This document shows, piece by piece, positions 1 through 8,399 of a stretch of DNA of 16,143 nt. Each line of letters starts with the position of its first letter. The stretch's first letter is position 1. Both the position numbers and the translations under genes were made by a program. Origin of the DNA: Acidobacteriota bacterium. GTDB lineage: Bacteria > Acidobacteriota > Thermoanaerobaculia > Multivoradales > UBA5704. A model generated the notes under the pieces. That model had not been told where the DNA came from and made no database searches. It saw only the letters and a program-made list of their open reading frames with translations. Location: positions 1 through 16,143 of the forward strand of contig QHVW01000175.1 of the NCBI GenBank assembly GCA_003223675.1, given 5' to 3'.

Positions 1-1413
1 GAGCACGGCATCTTCCTCTACCGCGAGGCGCTCCAGGTGCCGATGATGCTGAAGCTGCCGGGCGGCCGGCTGGGCGGCTCGCGGGTGGCGCAACCGGCGC
101 AGATCGTCGACGTCTTCCCCACCCTGCTCTCGCTGGTGGGGGTCCCGCTCCCTCGGGAGGCCGCGGGGCCGTTCCCCGGACGGTCGCTGCTCGACCTGCG
201 CGCTCCCGGCGCGCCGCGCGACCTCTACGCCGAGACCTTCTATCCGCGGCTGCACTTCGGCTGGAGCGAGCTGACCTCGCTGATCCGCGACCGCTTCCAC
301 TACATCCAGTCGCCGGCGCCGGAGCTCTACGACCTGGCGGCCGATCCCGGAGAGAAGAGCAACGCCCTGGCCGCGGAGCGCCGCGCCTACGCCGCGATGC
401 GCCAGTCGCTCCAGGGGGTGGAGCGACCGCTCCAGGCCCCGGCGGCGGTCGATCCCGAGACCGCCCGCAAGCTGGCCGCCCTCGGCTATGCCTCGGGGGT
501 GTCCAACACGGCCAGGGGTGAGGCGTTGCCGGATCCCAAGAGCCGCATCGGCACGCTGCGGGATTTCGACCTCGCCATGAGCCTCTTCGTCGACGGGCGG
601 TACGCCGACGCCGTGCCGGCCTTCCGCCGGCTGGTGGCGGCGAGCCCGAAGATGGCCGACGCCTGGGAGGACCTCGGGGTGTCGCTGGAGAAGCTCGGCC
701 GGCGGGAGGAGGCCCTGGAGGCCTACGAGCGCGCCATGGACGCCTCGGGCGGGGCTTCGTTCGTGGCGGTGGCCACCGGCAACCTGCTCCTCCAGATGGG
801 CCGCCTCGACGAGGCGCGGGCGCACGCCGAGCTGGGGCTGAAAGGGAGCCCCGCCATGGCCAACAGCCTGTTGGCGCAGATCGCGCTGGCCCGCGACCGC
901 CCGGACGAGGCGGAGAAGGCGGCGCGGGCCGCCCTCGCCGCCCCCGGCTCGCACATCGCGCCGCTGATGACCCTGGCGCAGGTGCTCCAGAAGCAGGGGA
1001 AGCTCGCCGAGGCGCTCGGCTGCGCCGATCAGGCCACGCAGGAGCTCGCCCGCACCGGTGCCGCCGGCCAGGGCTACGAGGGCCTCCACTGGGTGCGCGG
1101 CGACCTCCTGGCCCGGCTGGGCCGCAACGAGGAGGCGGAGCGCGAATTCCTTCAGGAGATCCGCGGTTTCCCCCACGACACCCGCCCCTACGCCAGCCTC
1201 GCCCTGCTCTACGCCTCCGAGGGGCGCGGCCCGGAGGCGGTCGGCGCCCTGCGGCGGATGGTGGAGGCCGAGGGCTCGCCGGCCGCCTACGCCGAGGCGG
1301 TGAAGACCCTGCGCATCCTGGGCGACCCGCAAGGGGCCGCCGCGCTGCTGCGGCAGGCCCTCGACCGGCATCCCGGCAGCCGGGAGCTGCGAGCCCTGGC
1401 CGGATCGCCTTGA
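1..1413 (+). CDS. Sulfatase-like hydrolase with C-terminal TPR repeats (5' end missing)
   Basis: The frame is open from base 1, so the protein starts outside the window; 470 residues are visible. The first ~110 resemble the end of the alkaline phosphatase/sulfatase fold: an EHGIFLYREALQVPMMLKLPGG stretch broken here as EHGIFLYREAL then QVPMMLKLP, a QIVDVFPTLLSLVGVPLP segment and an ELYDLAADPGE segment, all typical of arylsulfatase-like proteins. The active-site CxPSR or equivalent would lie upstream and cannot be checked. From about residue 180 onward the protein is a run of helical TPR-like repeats (for example AWEDLGVSLEKLGRREEALE). Sulfatase-TPR fusions are familiar in Acidobacteriota; the substrate is unknown. 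Family-level call is good, but sulfatase versus another phosphoester or sulfoester hydrolase of the fold is not settled. The next gene follows after 91 nt on the same strand. Confidence 0.85.
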   Translation, partial: EHGIFLYREALQVPMMLKLPGGRLGGSRVAQPAQIVDVFPTLLSLVGVPLPREAAGPFPGRSLLDLRAPGAPRDLYAETFYPRLHFGWSELTSLIRDRFHYIQSPAPELYDLAADPGEKSNALAAERRAYAAMRQSLQGVERPLQAPAAVDPETARKLAALGYASGVSNTARGEALPDPKSRIGTLRDFDLAMSLFVDGRYADAVPAFRRLVAASPKMADAWEDLGVSLEKLGRREEALEAYERAMDASGGASFVAVATGNLLLQMGRLDEARAHAELGLKGSPAMANSLLAQIALARDRPDEAEKAARAALAAPGSHIAPLMTLAQVLQKQGKLAEALGCADQATQELARTGAAGQGYEGLHWVRGDLLARLGRNEEAEREFLQEIRGFPHDTRPYASLALLYASEGRGPEAVGALRRMVEAEGSPAAYAEAVKTLRILGDPQGAAALLRQALDRHPGSRELRALAGSP

Positions 1414-1504
1414 CGGGATAGGATGGCGGGAAGAGCCCGTCCGCGACTCTTGTTCCGGAAACTGGAGAACCACCTTTTTGAGCCTCGGCTCGGAGCTGTC
1501 ATCG

Positions 1505-3208
1505 ATGAGACACAAGATCCCCGCCCTGCTGTCCCTCGCCCTGTTGGCGGCCCCGCTCGCCGCGGAGCAGACGGCTCAGCCCGCCCGGCCCGCCGCCCCC
1601 CAGGCGGCGCCGGCGCCCACCGCTCAGCCCGAGTCCCCGTTGCAGAAGCCGCTCGACGACGCCATCCACCTGGTGCAGACGGGCAAGAACGCCGAGGCCT
1701 TCCAGAAGCTGCAGGCGATCGAAAAGGACCCCAACATGACCCCGCTCGTGCTCTCGCTGATCGGCGCGCTCTACACCGAGATCGGCAAGCCGCAGGAGGC
1801 CCTGAGGGTGCTGAAGCCGCAGGCCGATTCCGTGGACGCCCAGCCCGCCGTGCTCTACAACGCCGGCCGGGCGGCGCTGCGGGCCGGCAAGGTGGACGAG
1901 GGGAGGGTCTATCTCACCCGCTCGGTGCTCAAGCAGCCGGACTCCCCCGCCGCCCGCGAGCTCGGGATGCTGACCGCGCGGGACGGTCGCGTGGTGGAGG
2001 CCTACTCCATGCTCCGCCCCTGGGCCCTGCGCAACCCGAACGACACCGAGGCGCGGCTGATGGCGGCCGACCTCGCCGTGCAGCTCGAACGGGGGGACGA
2101 CGCGATCCAGCTCCTCTCCGGTTTTCCGGACAGCGAGCCGGCCGTCCGCCTCCTGCGCGGCAAGGCGCTGGTGCTCAAGAAGGACGGCCCCGGCGCGGTC
2201 GCCCTGCTCAAACCCCTGCTCACCAAGCATCCGCAGGGGATGGATCTGGAGGTGCGGCGCTCGCTGGCCGAGGCCGAGCTGCTGGCCGGCCAGCCGGCCG
2301 AGGCGGCCAAGCTGATCGACGGCAAGACGGCGGGCCACCCCGCGCTCGTGCTGCTCCTCGCCCGCGCCCAGCGCCAGGCCGGCAACGCCGCCGCGGCCGC
2401 CGCCACCCTGAAGCCGCTGGCCGACAAGCTCCCCGCGAACGCCGACGCGATCGGCGATCCGCGCCCCGTGATGGGGATCGCCCTGGAGTACGGCTCGCTG
2501 CTGATGGAAGGCGGCCACGCCGCCGAGGCGGTGCCCTTCTATCAGAAGGCGACGGTGTACAACCCGCGCAGCGCCGACGCCTGGAAGGCCCTCGCCAAGG
2601 CGCTCGACGCCGCCGGCCGCAAGGACGAGGCCCAGAAGGCCCTCGCCCAGGCGACGGCGGCGGCCAACGCGCCCGCCCGGCAGGCCGCAACGGCCCCCAA
2701 GGCGCCCCCCTCCGCGCCGGCGGCGGCCGCCGAGGGTCCGCAGGAGCAGCCGCTGAGCGAGGGTCTCCAGAAGGCCCTCCAACTGATGAGCCAGGGGCAG
2801 TCCGAGGCGGCGCTCACCGCCGTCCGCCAGGAGATCGCGGTCTCCAAGGACCCCCGCGCCCGCATGATCGAGGTGCGCATCCTCCTCTCCCTGCGCCGCC
2901 CCGAGGACGCCCTCAAGTCGGCCGAGACCGCGCTCGCCACCGATCCGACCAACGCCGACTACGTCTATCTGAAGGGCGCCTCGGAGATGGCCCTCCAGCG
3001 CTTCAGCGCCGCCGAGCAGGACCTCCGCAAGGCCCTCCAGCTCCAGCCGCGCCACCTGCCGGCCATGGACGACCTCGCGGTGCTGCTGCTGCGGGCGAAC
3101 AAGAAGGAGGAGGCCCGCAAGCTCCTCCAGCAGGTGTTGCAGATCAATCCGCAGGACCAGGTCGCCGCGGCCAACCTGAAGAAGCTGAACGGGGAGGCGC
3201 AGCAGTAG
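1505..3208 (+). CDS. Exported TPR-repeat protein
   Basis: A 567-residue protein. The ATG at 1505 is chosen because it gives a clean signal peptide (MRHKIPALLSLALLAAPLAA) and has GGAG at 1492-1495; an in-frame TTG at 1478, with GGAG at 1464-1467, would add nine residues in front of the signal. A Pro/Ala/Gln-rich linker (residues about 20-45) is followed by many TPR-like units, such as EALRVLKPQADSVDAQPAVL and AADAWKALAKALDAAGRKDE-type helices. A second Ala/Pro-rich linker near residue 400 separates a last set of repeats that includes DYVYLKGASEMALQRFSAAE. It probably acts as a periplasmic or outer-membrane-associated scaffold; no catalytic motif was seen. The next gene starts one base after this stop, so the two are likely translated together. 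Confidence 0.85.
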   Translation: MRHKIPALLSLALLAAPLAAEQTAQPARPAAPQAAPAPTAQPESPLQKPLDDAIHLVQTGKNAEAFQKLQAIEKDPNMTPLVLSLIGALYTEIGKPQEALRVLKPQADSVDAQPAVLYNAGRAALRAGKVDEGRVYLTRSVLKQPDSPAARELGMLTARDGRVVEAYSMLRPWALRNPNDTEARLMAADLAVQLERGDDAIQLLSGFPDSEPAVRLLRGKALVLKKDGPGAVALLKPLLTKHPQGMDLEVRRSLAEAELLAGQPAEAAKLIDGKTAGHPALVLLLARAQRQAGNAAAAAATLKPLADKLPANADAIGDPRPVMGIALEYGSLLMEGGHAAEAVPFYQKATVYNPRSADAWKALAKALDAAGRKDEAQKALAQATAAANAPARQAATAPKAPPSAPAAAAEGPQEQPLSEGLQKALQLMSQGQSEAALTAVRQEIAVSKDPRARMIEVRILLSLRRPEDALKSAETALATDPTNADYVYLKGASEMALQRFSAAEQDLRKALQLQPRHLPAMDDLAVLLLRANKKEEARKLLQQVLQINPQDQVAAANLKKLNGEAQQ

Positions 3209-3209
3209 G

Positions 3210-4907
3210 TTGATCCGGTTTTCCGCCCTTTCGAGAGCATTGGGCGTCTTGGCCTTGGCCTTCCTCGGCCTGTCCGCCGCCCCCCCGGACCTCGCCACGC
3301 TCGCACGGGCGCTGACCTCCTCCGACGCGGCCGTCGCGAAGCGGGCCGGGGATGATCTCGTCTCTCTCGCCCGGGAACGGGGGCGCGCCCTGGCCCGCCG
3401 GGGGTCCTGGTCCCGCGCGGACGTCCTCGCCCTGCTCGCGCTCCAGCTCGTCGATCCCGAGCGCTTCGCGGGGGACGAGGGGTTCCGCCGCCGCGTCCTC
3501 CCCCTCCTCCCCAGGATGCTCGAGCCCCAGGCTCCCGCCGGTCTGCGGGACGCGCTCCTGCTGGAGCTGAATCAGGTGCGGGGGTTCGATTTCGCGGCCT
3601 CGGACGGGGTGGAGCGGGCCTGGGGAGCGATCCCCCGCCGCGCCTCCGGACGCCGGTCGGAGACCGCCTCCGGGCTGCGCTTCGACGCCGACACGGCCGG
3701 CCGGCTCACCGCCTCCGTCTACTCGCTGCCGTCGTTCTTCTTCGATCTCAAGACGGCGGACGCCTTCCTCTCCGCCGTCCATGCCGCCTCCCCCGAGCGG
3801 ACGCTCGTCGTGCTCACCGACTCCACCGTGCTGGCCGGGCTGGCTCCCCGCGCCAAGGAGCTGAGCCTGCGGCTGCTCGACACCTACGGCCGCCCCTACT
3901 CCCCCTGGCCGCGCGACCCGTTCAGCCTCGTCCACGCGCGGAATGGCGGGGTGCGGGTGCTCGTCCGCCCCAACCTCCAGCGCGGCCGCGAGGAGGACGC
4001 CAACCTCGGTCCCGAGCTGGTGCGGAGCCTGCCGGAGGATCTCGACCGCGCCTGGGGAAAGGTGACCTGGTCCACGGCGCCTGTGCCGTTCCACAACGGC
4101 CAAGTGATGCTCACCCCGGACGCCGCCTGGATCACCCTGCACGCGCTAGAGCCCCGCATCCTCGCCATCCTGGGGATCGACCGGGTGCCCGTCGAGAGCT
4201 TCGCCACCGCCGCCGGCATCGGCCGCTATCTCGCCGCGGCGGACCGGGCCGCGGAAGAGCTCTCGCGCCTCTACGGCCGGCCGGTCCGCTTCGTCCACCC
4301 CCTCCCCCGCCAGGGGGACCTCGCGGCGCGCACGGAGCTGATGCGCCGGATCGGCGGCGGCGCCGGCTACGACCTCGATTCGATCGTCACCCTCCTGCCC
4401 GGCGGCAAGGCCCTGGTGGCGGACGCCGCGGCGGGGCGGAGCCTCCTGGCGAAGCTCCCCGCGGCCGATTGGGACATTCTGCGGCGGGGCTACGGCCTGG
4501 AGCCGGCGGGGGACGCGCTCGCCTCGGCCCTGCGGACCGCGCAGGGGACGCCGGAGGTGGAAGCCCTCGGCGGCTTCCTCGACCTCGTGGCCCAACAGCT
4601 CGCCGGCTCCGGGATGACGGTCCGGCGCTTACCCGTCCTCACCGTCCCCGTGGCCCTGCTGGCGGACCGCTCCGGCCTCTCCCACGAGAGCTTCCTGCTC
4701 ACCTGGAACAACGCCGTGGTGGAGGTCCGGAAGGGGCAGGCCCGCGCCGAGGGGTTCTCCTACCTCCTCCCCAGCGGCGACCAGGCGGCCCGGGACGCCT
4801 TCGCCGCCCTCGGTGTCCACCTCGACCTCTTTCCGCCGCTGGTGCGCAGCATCGTCCTCAACGGCGGCTACCGCTGCGCCTCCAACCACCTGCGGTCCCC
4901 TTCCTGA
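3210..4907 (+). CDS. Exported pentein-fold (agmatine deiminase/amidinotransferase-like) protein
   Basis: A 565-residue protein with a TTG start 1 nt after the previous stop; GGGGAGG at 3191-3197 serves as ribosome site. A signal peptide (residues 1-23) is followed by a helical N-terminal domain. The second half shows the landmarks of guanidine-modifying pentein enzymes: PWPRD (W233, R235, D236), an FHNGQ segment (H295) where families have F-E-G-G, a YDLDSIVTLL segment (D388, D390) where a catalytic H-x-D is expected, TWNNAVVEV resembling the YxNxxxxN strand, and a C-terminal GGYRCASNHLR with C556 at the position of the catalytic Cys. Substrate is unknown. The apparent H-to-D change and missing Glu suggest a divergent or altered active site. 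The superfamily call comes from motif reading only; the ~200-residue N-terminal extension and signal peptide are unusual for agmatine deiminases. Confidence 0.65.
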   Translation: MIRFSALSRALGVLALAFLGLSAAPPDLATLARALTSSDAAVAKRAGDDLVSLARERGRALARRGSWSRADVLALLALQLVDPERFAGDEGFRRRVLPLLPRMLEPQAPAGLRDALLLELNQVRGFDFAASDGVERAWGAIPRRASGRRSETASGLRFDADTAGRLTASVYSLPSFFFDLKTADAFLSAVHAASPERTLVVLTDSTVLAGLAPRAKELSLRLLDTYGRPYSPWPRDPFSLVHARNGGVRVLVRPNLQRGREEDANLGPELVRSLPEDLDRAWGKVTWSTAPVPFHNGQVMLTPDAAWITLHALEPRILAILGIDRVPVESFATAAGIGRYLAAADRAAEELSRLYGRPVRFVHPLPRQGDLAARTELMRRIGGGAGYDLDSIVTLLPGGKALVADAAAGRSLLAKLPAADWDILRRGYGLEPAGDALASALRTAQGTPEVEALGGFLDLVAQQLAGSGMTVRRLPVLTVPVALLADRSGLSHESFLLTWNNAVVEVRKGQARAEGFSYLLPSGDQAARDAFAALGVHLDLFPPLVRSIVLNGGYRCASNHLRSPS

Positions 4908-4961
4908 CCTGATTCAATCTCTTGGATGGCCCCGGGCACGAGCGCTGCAGGCTCGTCTTCC

Positions 4962-5345
4962 ATGGATCGTCCGGCACGCCATCCGCCCGTCCTCGCCGCC
5001 TGGATCCAGGGGGTCTACTTCCTGGTGACGGGCCTCTGGCCTCTCCTGCACATGCCGAGCTTCCTGATGGTCACCGGGCCCAAGGTCGATCTCTGGCTGG
5101 TGAAGACGGCCGGCGTGCTGATCGCCGTGATCGGCGCCACGCTGCTGCTCGGCGCCCGCCGGCGGACGGCCGGTCCGGAGCTGACCCTGCTCGCCGTGGG
5201 GAGCGCGGCCAGCCTCGCCGGAGTCGACCTCGTCTATGCGCTGGCCGGCCGTATCCGGGAGGTCTATCTGCTCGACGCGGTGGCGGAGGCCGGGCTGATC
5301 GTGCTCTGGGGGATCTCCTGGCTAGGCACGCGGCGCCGGGCCTGA
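4962..5345 (+). CDS. Small integral membrane protein, four predicted helices
   Basis: A 127-residue hydrophobic protein with about four membrane segments: AAWIQGVYFLVTGLWPLL, LVKTAGVLIAVIGATLLLG, LTLLAVGSAASLAGVDLVYA and LLDAVAEAGLIVLWGIS. The IQGVYFLVTGLWPLLHMPSF and VTGPKVDLWLVKT segments look like those of a conserved uncharacterised membrane family found in several phyla; no function can be assigned. An in-frame ATG at 4926 would add 12 low-complexity residues (MAPGTSAAGSSS). I prefer 4962 because MDRPARHPP leads straight into the first helix, but neither start has a convincing Shine-Dalgarno. It lies 54 nt after the pentein gene and may be co-transcribed. The positive C-terminal tail (GTRRRA) suggests a cytoplasmic end. 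Confidence 0.75.
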   Translation: MDRPARHPPVLAAWIQGVYFLVTGLWPLLHMPSFLMVTGPKVDLWLVKTAGVLIAVIGATLLLGARRRTAGPELTLLAVGSAASLAGVDLVYALAGRIREVYLLDAVAEAGLIVLWGISWLGTRRRA

Positions 5346-5743
5346 CGGATGCGCCAGGAAGTGCGGCGTCCGGCTCCTGAGCCCGATCCGCACCCGGGTG
5401 CCCGGCGCCGGCGCCGACTCCGGCGGGAAGTGCGAACAGAAGGATGCGGCGCGAGGTCGTGCGGAGCGTCTCCACGGATAGCCCCGGAGCTTATACGCGG
5501 ATAGAGGCCGGATGGATGGAATCCGCCCTCTCAACGGAGGGGACACCCCCCAAGAGCACTTCCATATCTCATCCCGCATCACCAACTGTCCCCAATTTTC
5601 AAAAACTCTGCACCTATATGAGTAGGTTTCCAAAGATTTCGGGATAAGGGGAGCGGCTCATGGGAGAGCCCTCCTCTCCCCGGCTGACCGCGGTGTGAGC
5701 GCCCCACCGTCCAGGAGGGGTGCGCCCCGCGAGGAGGGGTGTC
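5346..5743. other. 398-nt intergenic region before the methyltransferase gene
   Basis: I see no convincing gene here. A possible 67-codon frame at 5444-5647 has no family resemblance and no ribosome site. Palindromic GC-rich words occur at 5391-5400 (CACCCGGGTG) and about 5403-5416, and GTGCGG (5361-5366) can pair with CCGCAC (5388-5393), which could be a weak factor-dependent end signal for the upstream gene. The stretch about 5570-5650 is clearly more A+T-rich and is the most likely place for the methyltransferase promoter, but no clear -35/-10 pair was found. Just before the start codon the 10-mer AGGAGGGGTG occurs twice (5713-5722 and 5732-5741), with the palindrome GGGGTGCGCCCC (5717-5728) over the first copy. 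Confidence 0.5.
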
Positions 5744-6571
5744 ATGGAGCTGTTGAAATCAGCGCGTCTGATCTCGAACGTCCTCTTCTTCCGCCTGAAG
5801 TGGGGTAACCCCGGCGAGGTTGATCGCCACTGGGAGAACTACTGGCGGACCATCAGGACGACCGGCCGCGAAGGCCAGGTGCTGTGGGATAACGAGCCGG
5901 AGCGCGCCTCCGCCGAGGACCTGCCGCGCTTCAAGCCGCACATCGTCGATCCCAGCCTCCCCCTGCTCGACTTCGGCTGCGGCAACGGCCGCCAGACCCG
6001 CTATCTCATCAAGCATTTCGACCGGGTGATCGGCACCGACGTCTCCCCCTCGGCCGTCGCCAAGGCGCGCGAGGAGACCCCCGCGGAGATGAAGATCGAG
6101 TACCGGGTGCTCAACGGGCTCAAGGCCGAGGACGCCCACGCCTTCCACGACGAATTCGGGGACGTCAACATCTACATGCGCACGGTGCTGCACGTCCTCC
6201 AGGACGAGGACAAGCCGAAGTTCGCTGAGAGCCTGGCCGTCCTGCTCGGCGAGCGCGGGACCCTCTACCAGATCGAGCTCTCGCTCTGCGCGCTCGACTA
6301 CTTCCGCACCCTGCCGGGCAACAGCCCCTCGGGGCTGCCGTCGCACGTCCACAACGTCATCAAGACCGGCGCCACGTCGGTGGGCTTCGATCCCGTCCAG
6401 CGTCCGCGGGTCTATCCGGACTCCAAATGGGAGGTGGTCGACCATGGGGCCAACGTGACGATCAACACCGTCCCCCTCTACCACGGCGACGAGGGGCGGG
6501 TGCCGGCGAACTACTTCATCCTGCGGCCCCGCCAGAACGGCAACGGGAACGGGAACGGGTCGCACGGGTAG
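5744..6571 (+). CDS. Class I SAM-dependent methyltransferase
   Basis: A 275-residue protein. The ATG at 5744 is chosen for its strong ribosome site (GAGGAGGGG, 5731-5739); a GTG at 5720 would add eight Arg/Pro-rich residues. Motif I of the Rossmann methyltransferase fold is plain: LLDFGCGNGRQT at residues 74-85, followed by an acidic strand end (VIGTDVSPSAVAKARE) that would bind the ribose of S-adenosylmethionine. Motif-IV-like sequence is GDVNIYMRTVLHVLQDED. The N-terminal WENYWRTIRTTGREGQVLWDNEPE segment resembles thiol/small-molecule methyltransferases, but the substrate cannot be named. The C-terminus ends in a GNGNGNGSHG tail encoded by a short AACGGG repeat. No membrane segment or signal peptide was seen, so it is likely cytoplasmic. 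Confidence 0.88.
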   Translation: MELLKSARLISNVLFFRLKWGNPGEVDRHWENYWRTIRTTGREGQVLWDNEPERASAEDLPRFKPHIVDPSLPLLDFGCGNGRQTRYLIKHFDRVIGTDVSPSAVAKAREETPAEMKIEYRVLNGLKAEDAHAFHDEFGDVNIYMRTVLHVLQDEDKPKFAESLAVLLGERGTLYQIELSLCALDYFRTLPGNSPSGLPSHVHNVIKTGATSVGFDPVQRPRVYPDSKWEVVDHGANVTINTVPLYHGDEGRVPANYFILRPRQNGNGNGNGSHG

Positions 6572-6616
6572 ATCAAAACCGGGGGGGAGGGCCGCTCGCG
6601 ATATGATGTCGATCCC

Positions 6617-7399
6617 ATGATCCGGCAGAAAATCGCGATCCTCCTCCCGCTCCTTTTCACGATCCTCACCCCGGTCACGGCTCTGGCTCAGGAGCCTCCC
6701 CAGGCCGCCACCCCGCCGGCGCAGCCGCCGATGATGTTTGGCGGCGTCGAGCCGCTGATGAGCAAGCAGAAGGAGGTCGTCGACCTGCTGCTCGCCAACC
6801 AGTGGAAGGAGGCCCGGGAGAAGGCCAAATGGCAGCTCGTGGTGCTGGCGGGGTACGTCGACCAGCACCCCGGTCTCGCGGCGACCGCGGTCGCCCTGGA
6901 GGCGCTGGCCGACGCGGGCGCCGGCGACCGGGGACCGGCGCTCTGCCGGTGGCAACTGGCCCAGAAGATCGATCCCAAGCTGGCGGGCGCCGACCTCTCC
7001 GCGTTCGGGGCCGCCGGCGAGCTGCTGCGCAACTCACCGGCCGAGCCGTCCACGGCGTCTGCCCAGGACGGTGTGCAGGCGCCGCTGAAAGTGGGCGACG
7101 GAGTGACGCGGCCCGAGATCCTCGCCCATGTCTTTCCCCTCTACACCGAGGCGGCCCGAAAGGCCAAGGTCGAAGGCACGGTGATCGTCGAGGCGATCAT
7201 CGACCGGGACGGCAGCATCAAGAAGGTCACCATCCTCAAGGGTCAGCCGATGGGGTTGAGTCTCAGCGCCATGGAATCCGTCTGCGGCTGGCGGTTCAAG
7301 CCGGCCACCCTGAAGGGGGAGCCGGTCAAGGTGCACTACGTGCTGACCGTCAACTTCAGCGTCCAGAAGGGATCGCCGCCGGCGATCCCGGATCACTGA
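6617..7399 (+). CDS. Exported protein with TonB C-terminal domain
   Basis: A 260-residue protein. A signal peptide covers residues 1-25 (ending TALAQ), followed by a Pro/Gln-rich linker, a helical region about 45-130 and a C-terminal TonB-type domain from about residue 165 (FPLYTEAARKAKVEGTVIVE, IIDRDGSIKKVTILKG, then SVCGWRFKPATLKGEPVKV). Stand-alone TonB-C domains behind a signal peptide are widespread in Acidobacteriota and differ from true TonB, which keeps an uncleaved membrane anchor and a long Pro-rich arm. The probable place is the periplasm; the role in energy transduction is doubtful. The start has no Shine-Dalgarno, but TATGAT lies at 6602-6607, nine bases upstream, so the mRNA may have almost no leader. 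The gap to the upstream gene is 45 nt. Confidence 0.85.
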   Translation: MIRQKIAILLPLLFTILTPVTALAQEPPQAATPPAQPPMMFGGVEPLMSKQKEVVDLLLANQWKEAREKAKWQLVVLAGYVDQHPGLAATAVALEALADAGAGDRGPALCRWQLAQKIDPKLAGADLSAFGAAGELLRNSPAEPSTASAQDGVQAPLKVGDGVTRPEILAHVFPLYTEAARKAKVEGTVIVEAIIDRDGSIKKVTILKGQPMGLSLSAMESVCGWRFKPATLKGEPVKVHYVLTVNFSVQKGSPPAIPDH

Positions 7400-7424
7400 C
7401 ACACCTCCCTGGCATAATCCCTCC

Positions 7425-8399
7425 ATGGGGCCAGAATTCTCCGTCGTCATCCCCACCTACAACCGCCTGGAGGTCCTCTCGGAGGTGCTCCAGGCGCTCG
7501 AATTCCAGCAGGGTCCTCCCCCGTTCGAGGTCGTCGTGGTCGACGACGGCTCGACCGACGGCACCGCCGACTGGCTGCGCGGCCGGACGTTCCGGATTCC
7601 GCTGCGCGTGCTCGCCCAGGAAAACCACGGCCCGGCCGCGGCGCGGAACACCGGCGTGGCCGTCGCCTCCGGCCGCTGGGTGGCCTTTCTGGGGGACGAC
7701 ACCGTCCCCTCGGCTGGATGGCTGGCGGCCCATCGCGAGGCCCACCGCAAGCGGGGGGACGACCCCCATCTGGGCGTCATCGGCTACACAGGCTGGCACC
7801 GGCGCATGCGCCTCAACCCCTTCCTCCGCTACATCAACGAGCATGGCCTCCAGTTCGGCTATGCCCTGATTCACGATAAAGAAGACGTGCCGTTCAATTT
7901 TCTATACACCTCCAACCTGTCCATGCCGCGCGACCTGCTGCTCGCCGAGCCCTTCGATCTTCGCTTTCCCTATGCCGCGTGGGAAGATATCGAGCTCGGT
8001 TACAGGTTAAAGAAGGTGGGGTTCCGGCTCATCTACGAGCCATCGGCCACGGTGGCGCACGATCATCCGACTGATGTGACGCGCTTTGCCGCGCGTCAGG
8101 AAAAGGCCGGTTATTGCGCGGTGGTCTTCTACCGCCTCCATCCCGAGCTCGGTCCCTTCCTCGGGATTGGTCCGGACGGGCCGCCACCGCTGCCGCCGGA
8201 AGAGCCCCAGAGGCGCAAGGAACGCCTGGTCCGGGTTTTGCAGAATTGGCCGATTGGAATACCCCGGGTGTGGGAGGATGTGCTCAGGTACTACTACATC
8301 AGAGGTCTTCACCGCGCCTGGTCTGAATTCGGCGCGGAGTTGGAAAAGGAGAAATTCCATGATCACCCAGAAACCCGCCCTCAGCCGGCTCCCGCGTAA
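7425..8399 (+). CDS. Family 2 glycosyltransferase
   Basis: A 324-residue GT-A fold enzyme that moves a sugar from a nucleotide-sugar donor to an unidentified acceptor. Visible landmarks are FSVVIPTYNRLEVLSEVLQA at the N-terminus, VVVVDDGSTDGT near residue 40 for nucleotide binding, the acidic metal-binding motif FLGDDTVPS (D91, D92), and WEDIELGYRLKKVGF (W186, E187, D188), the catalytic ED region of galactosyltransferase-type GT2 enzymes. No membrane segment is evident, so it probably acts at the cytoplasmic face. The start has no Shine-Dalgarno but a CATAAT box at 7413-7418, six bases before the ATG. The last 41 nt overlap the next gene. The acceptor could be lipid, exopolysaccharide or protein; nothing nearby decides it. 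Confidence 0.92.
   Translation: MGPEFSVVIPTYNRLEVLSEVLQALEFQQGPPPFEVVVVDDGSTDGTADWLRGRTFRIPLRVLAQENHGPAAARNTGVAVASGRWVAFLGDDTVPSAGWLAAHREAHRKRGDDPHLGVIGYTGWHRRMRLNPFLRYINEHGLQFGYALIHDKEDVPFNFLYTSNLSMPRDLLLAEPFDLRFPYAAWEDIELGYRLKKVGFRLIYEPSATVAHDHPTDVTRFAARQEKAGYCAVVFYRLHPELGPFLGIGPDGPPPLPPEEPQRRKERLVRVLQNWPIGIPRVWEDVLRYYYIRGLHRAWSEFGAELEKEKFHDHPETRPQPAPA

Noticed and set aside
1423..3213. Open frame of 596 codons on the plus strand in another phase
   Set aside because: The translation is Arg/Gly/Pro/Ala-rich low complexity and overlaps the whole well-supported TPR gene.
1499..3298. Open frame of 599 codons on the minus strand, antisense to the TPR gene
   Set aside because: It is a by-product of high GC3. 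Its translation is Gly/Arg/Leu/Glu-rich without domains, while the plus-strand frame has a signal peptide, ribosome site and clear TPRs.
3144..4142. Minus-strand open frame of 332 codons over the pentein-like gene
   Set aside because: Gly/Glu-rich translation without motifs; the plus-strand gene has signal peptide, coupling to its neighbour and pentein landmarks.
5444..5647. 67-codon plus-strand frame in the intergenic gap
   Set aside because: No ribosome site, no recognisable domain, composition not gene-like for this genome.
5759..6955. Minus-strand open frame of 398 codons spanning the methyltransferase and TonB-C genes
   Set aside because: It covers two well-supported plus-strand genes and their gap, and its Arg/Gly/Val/Asp-rich translation has no domain.
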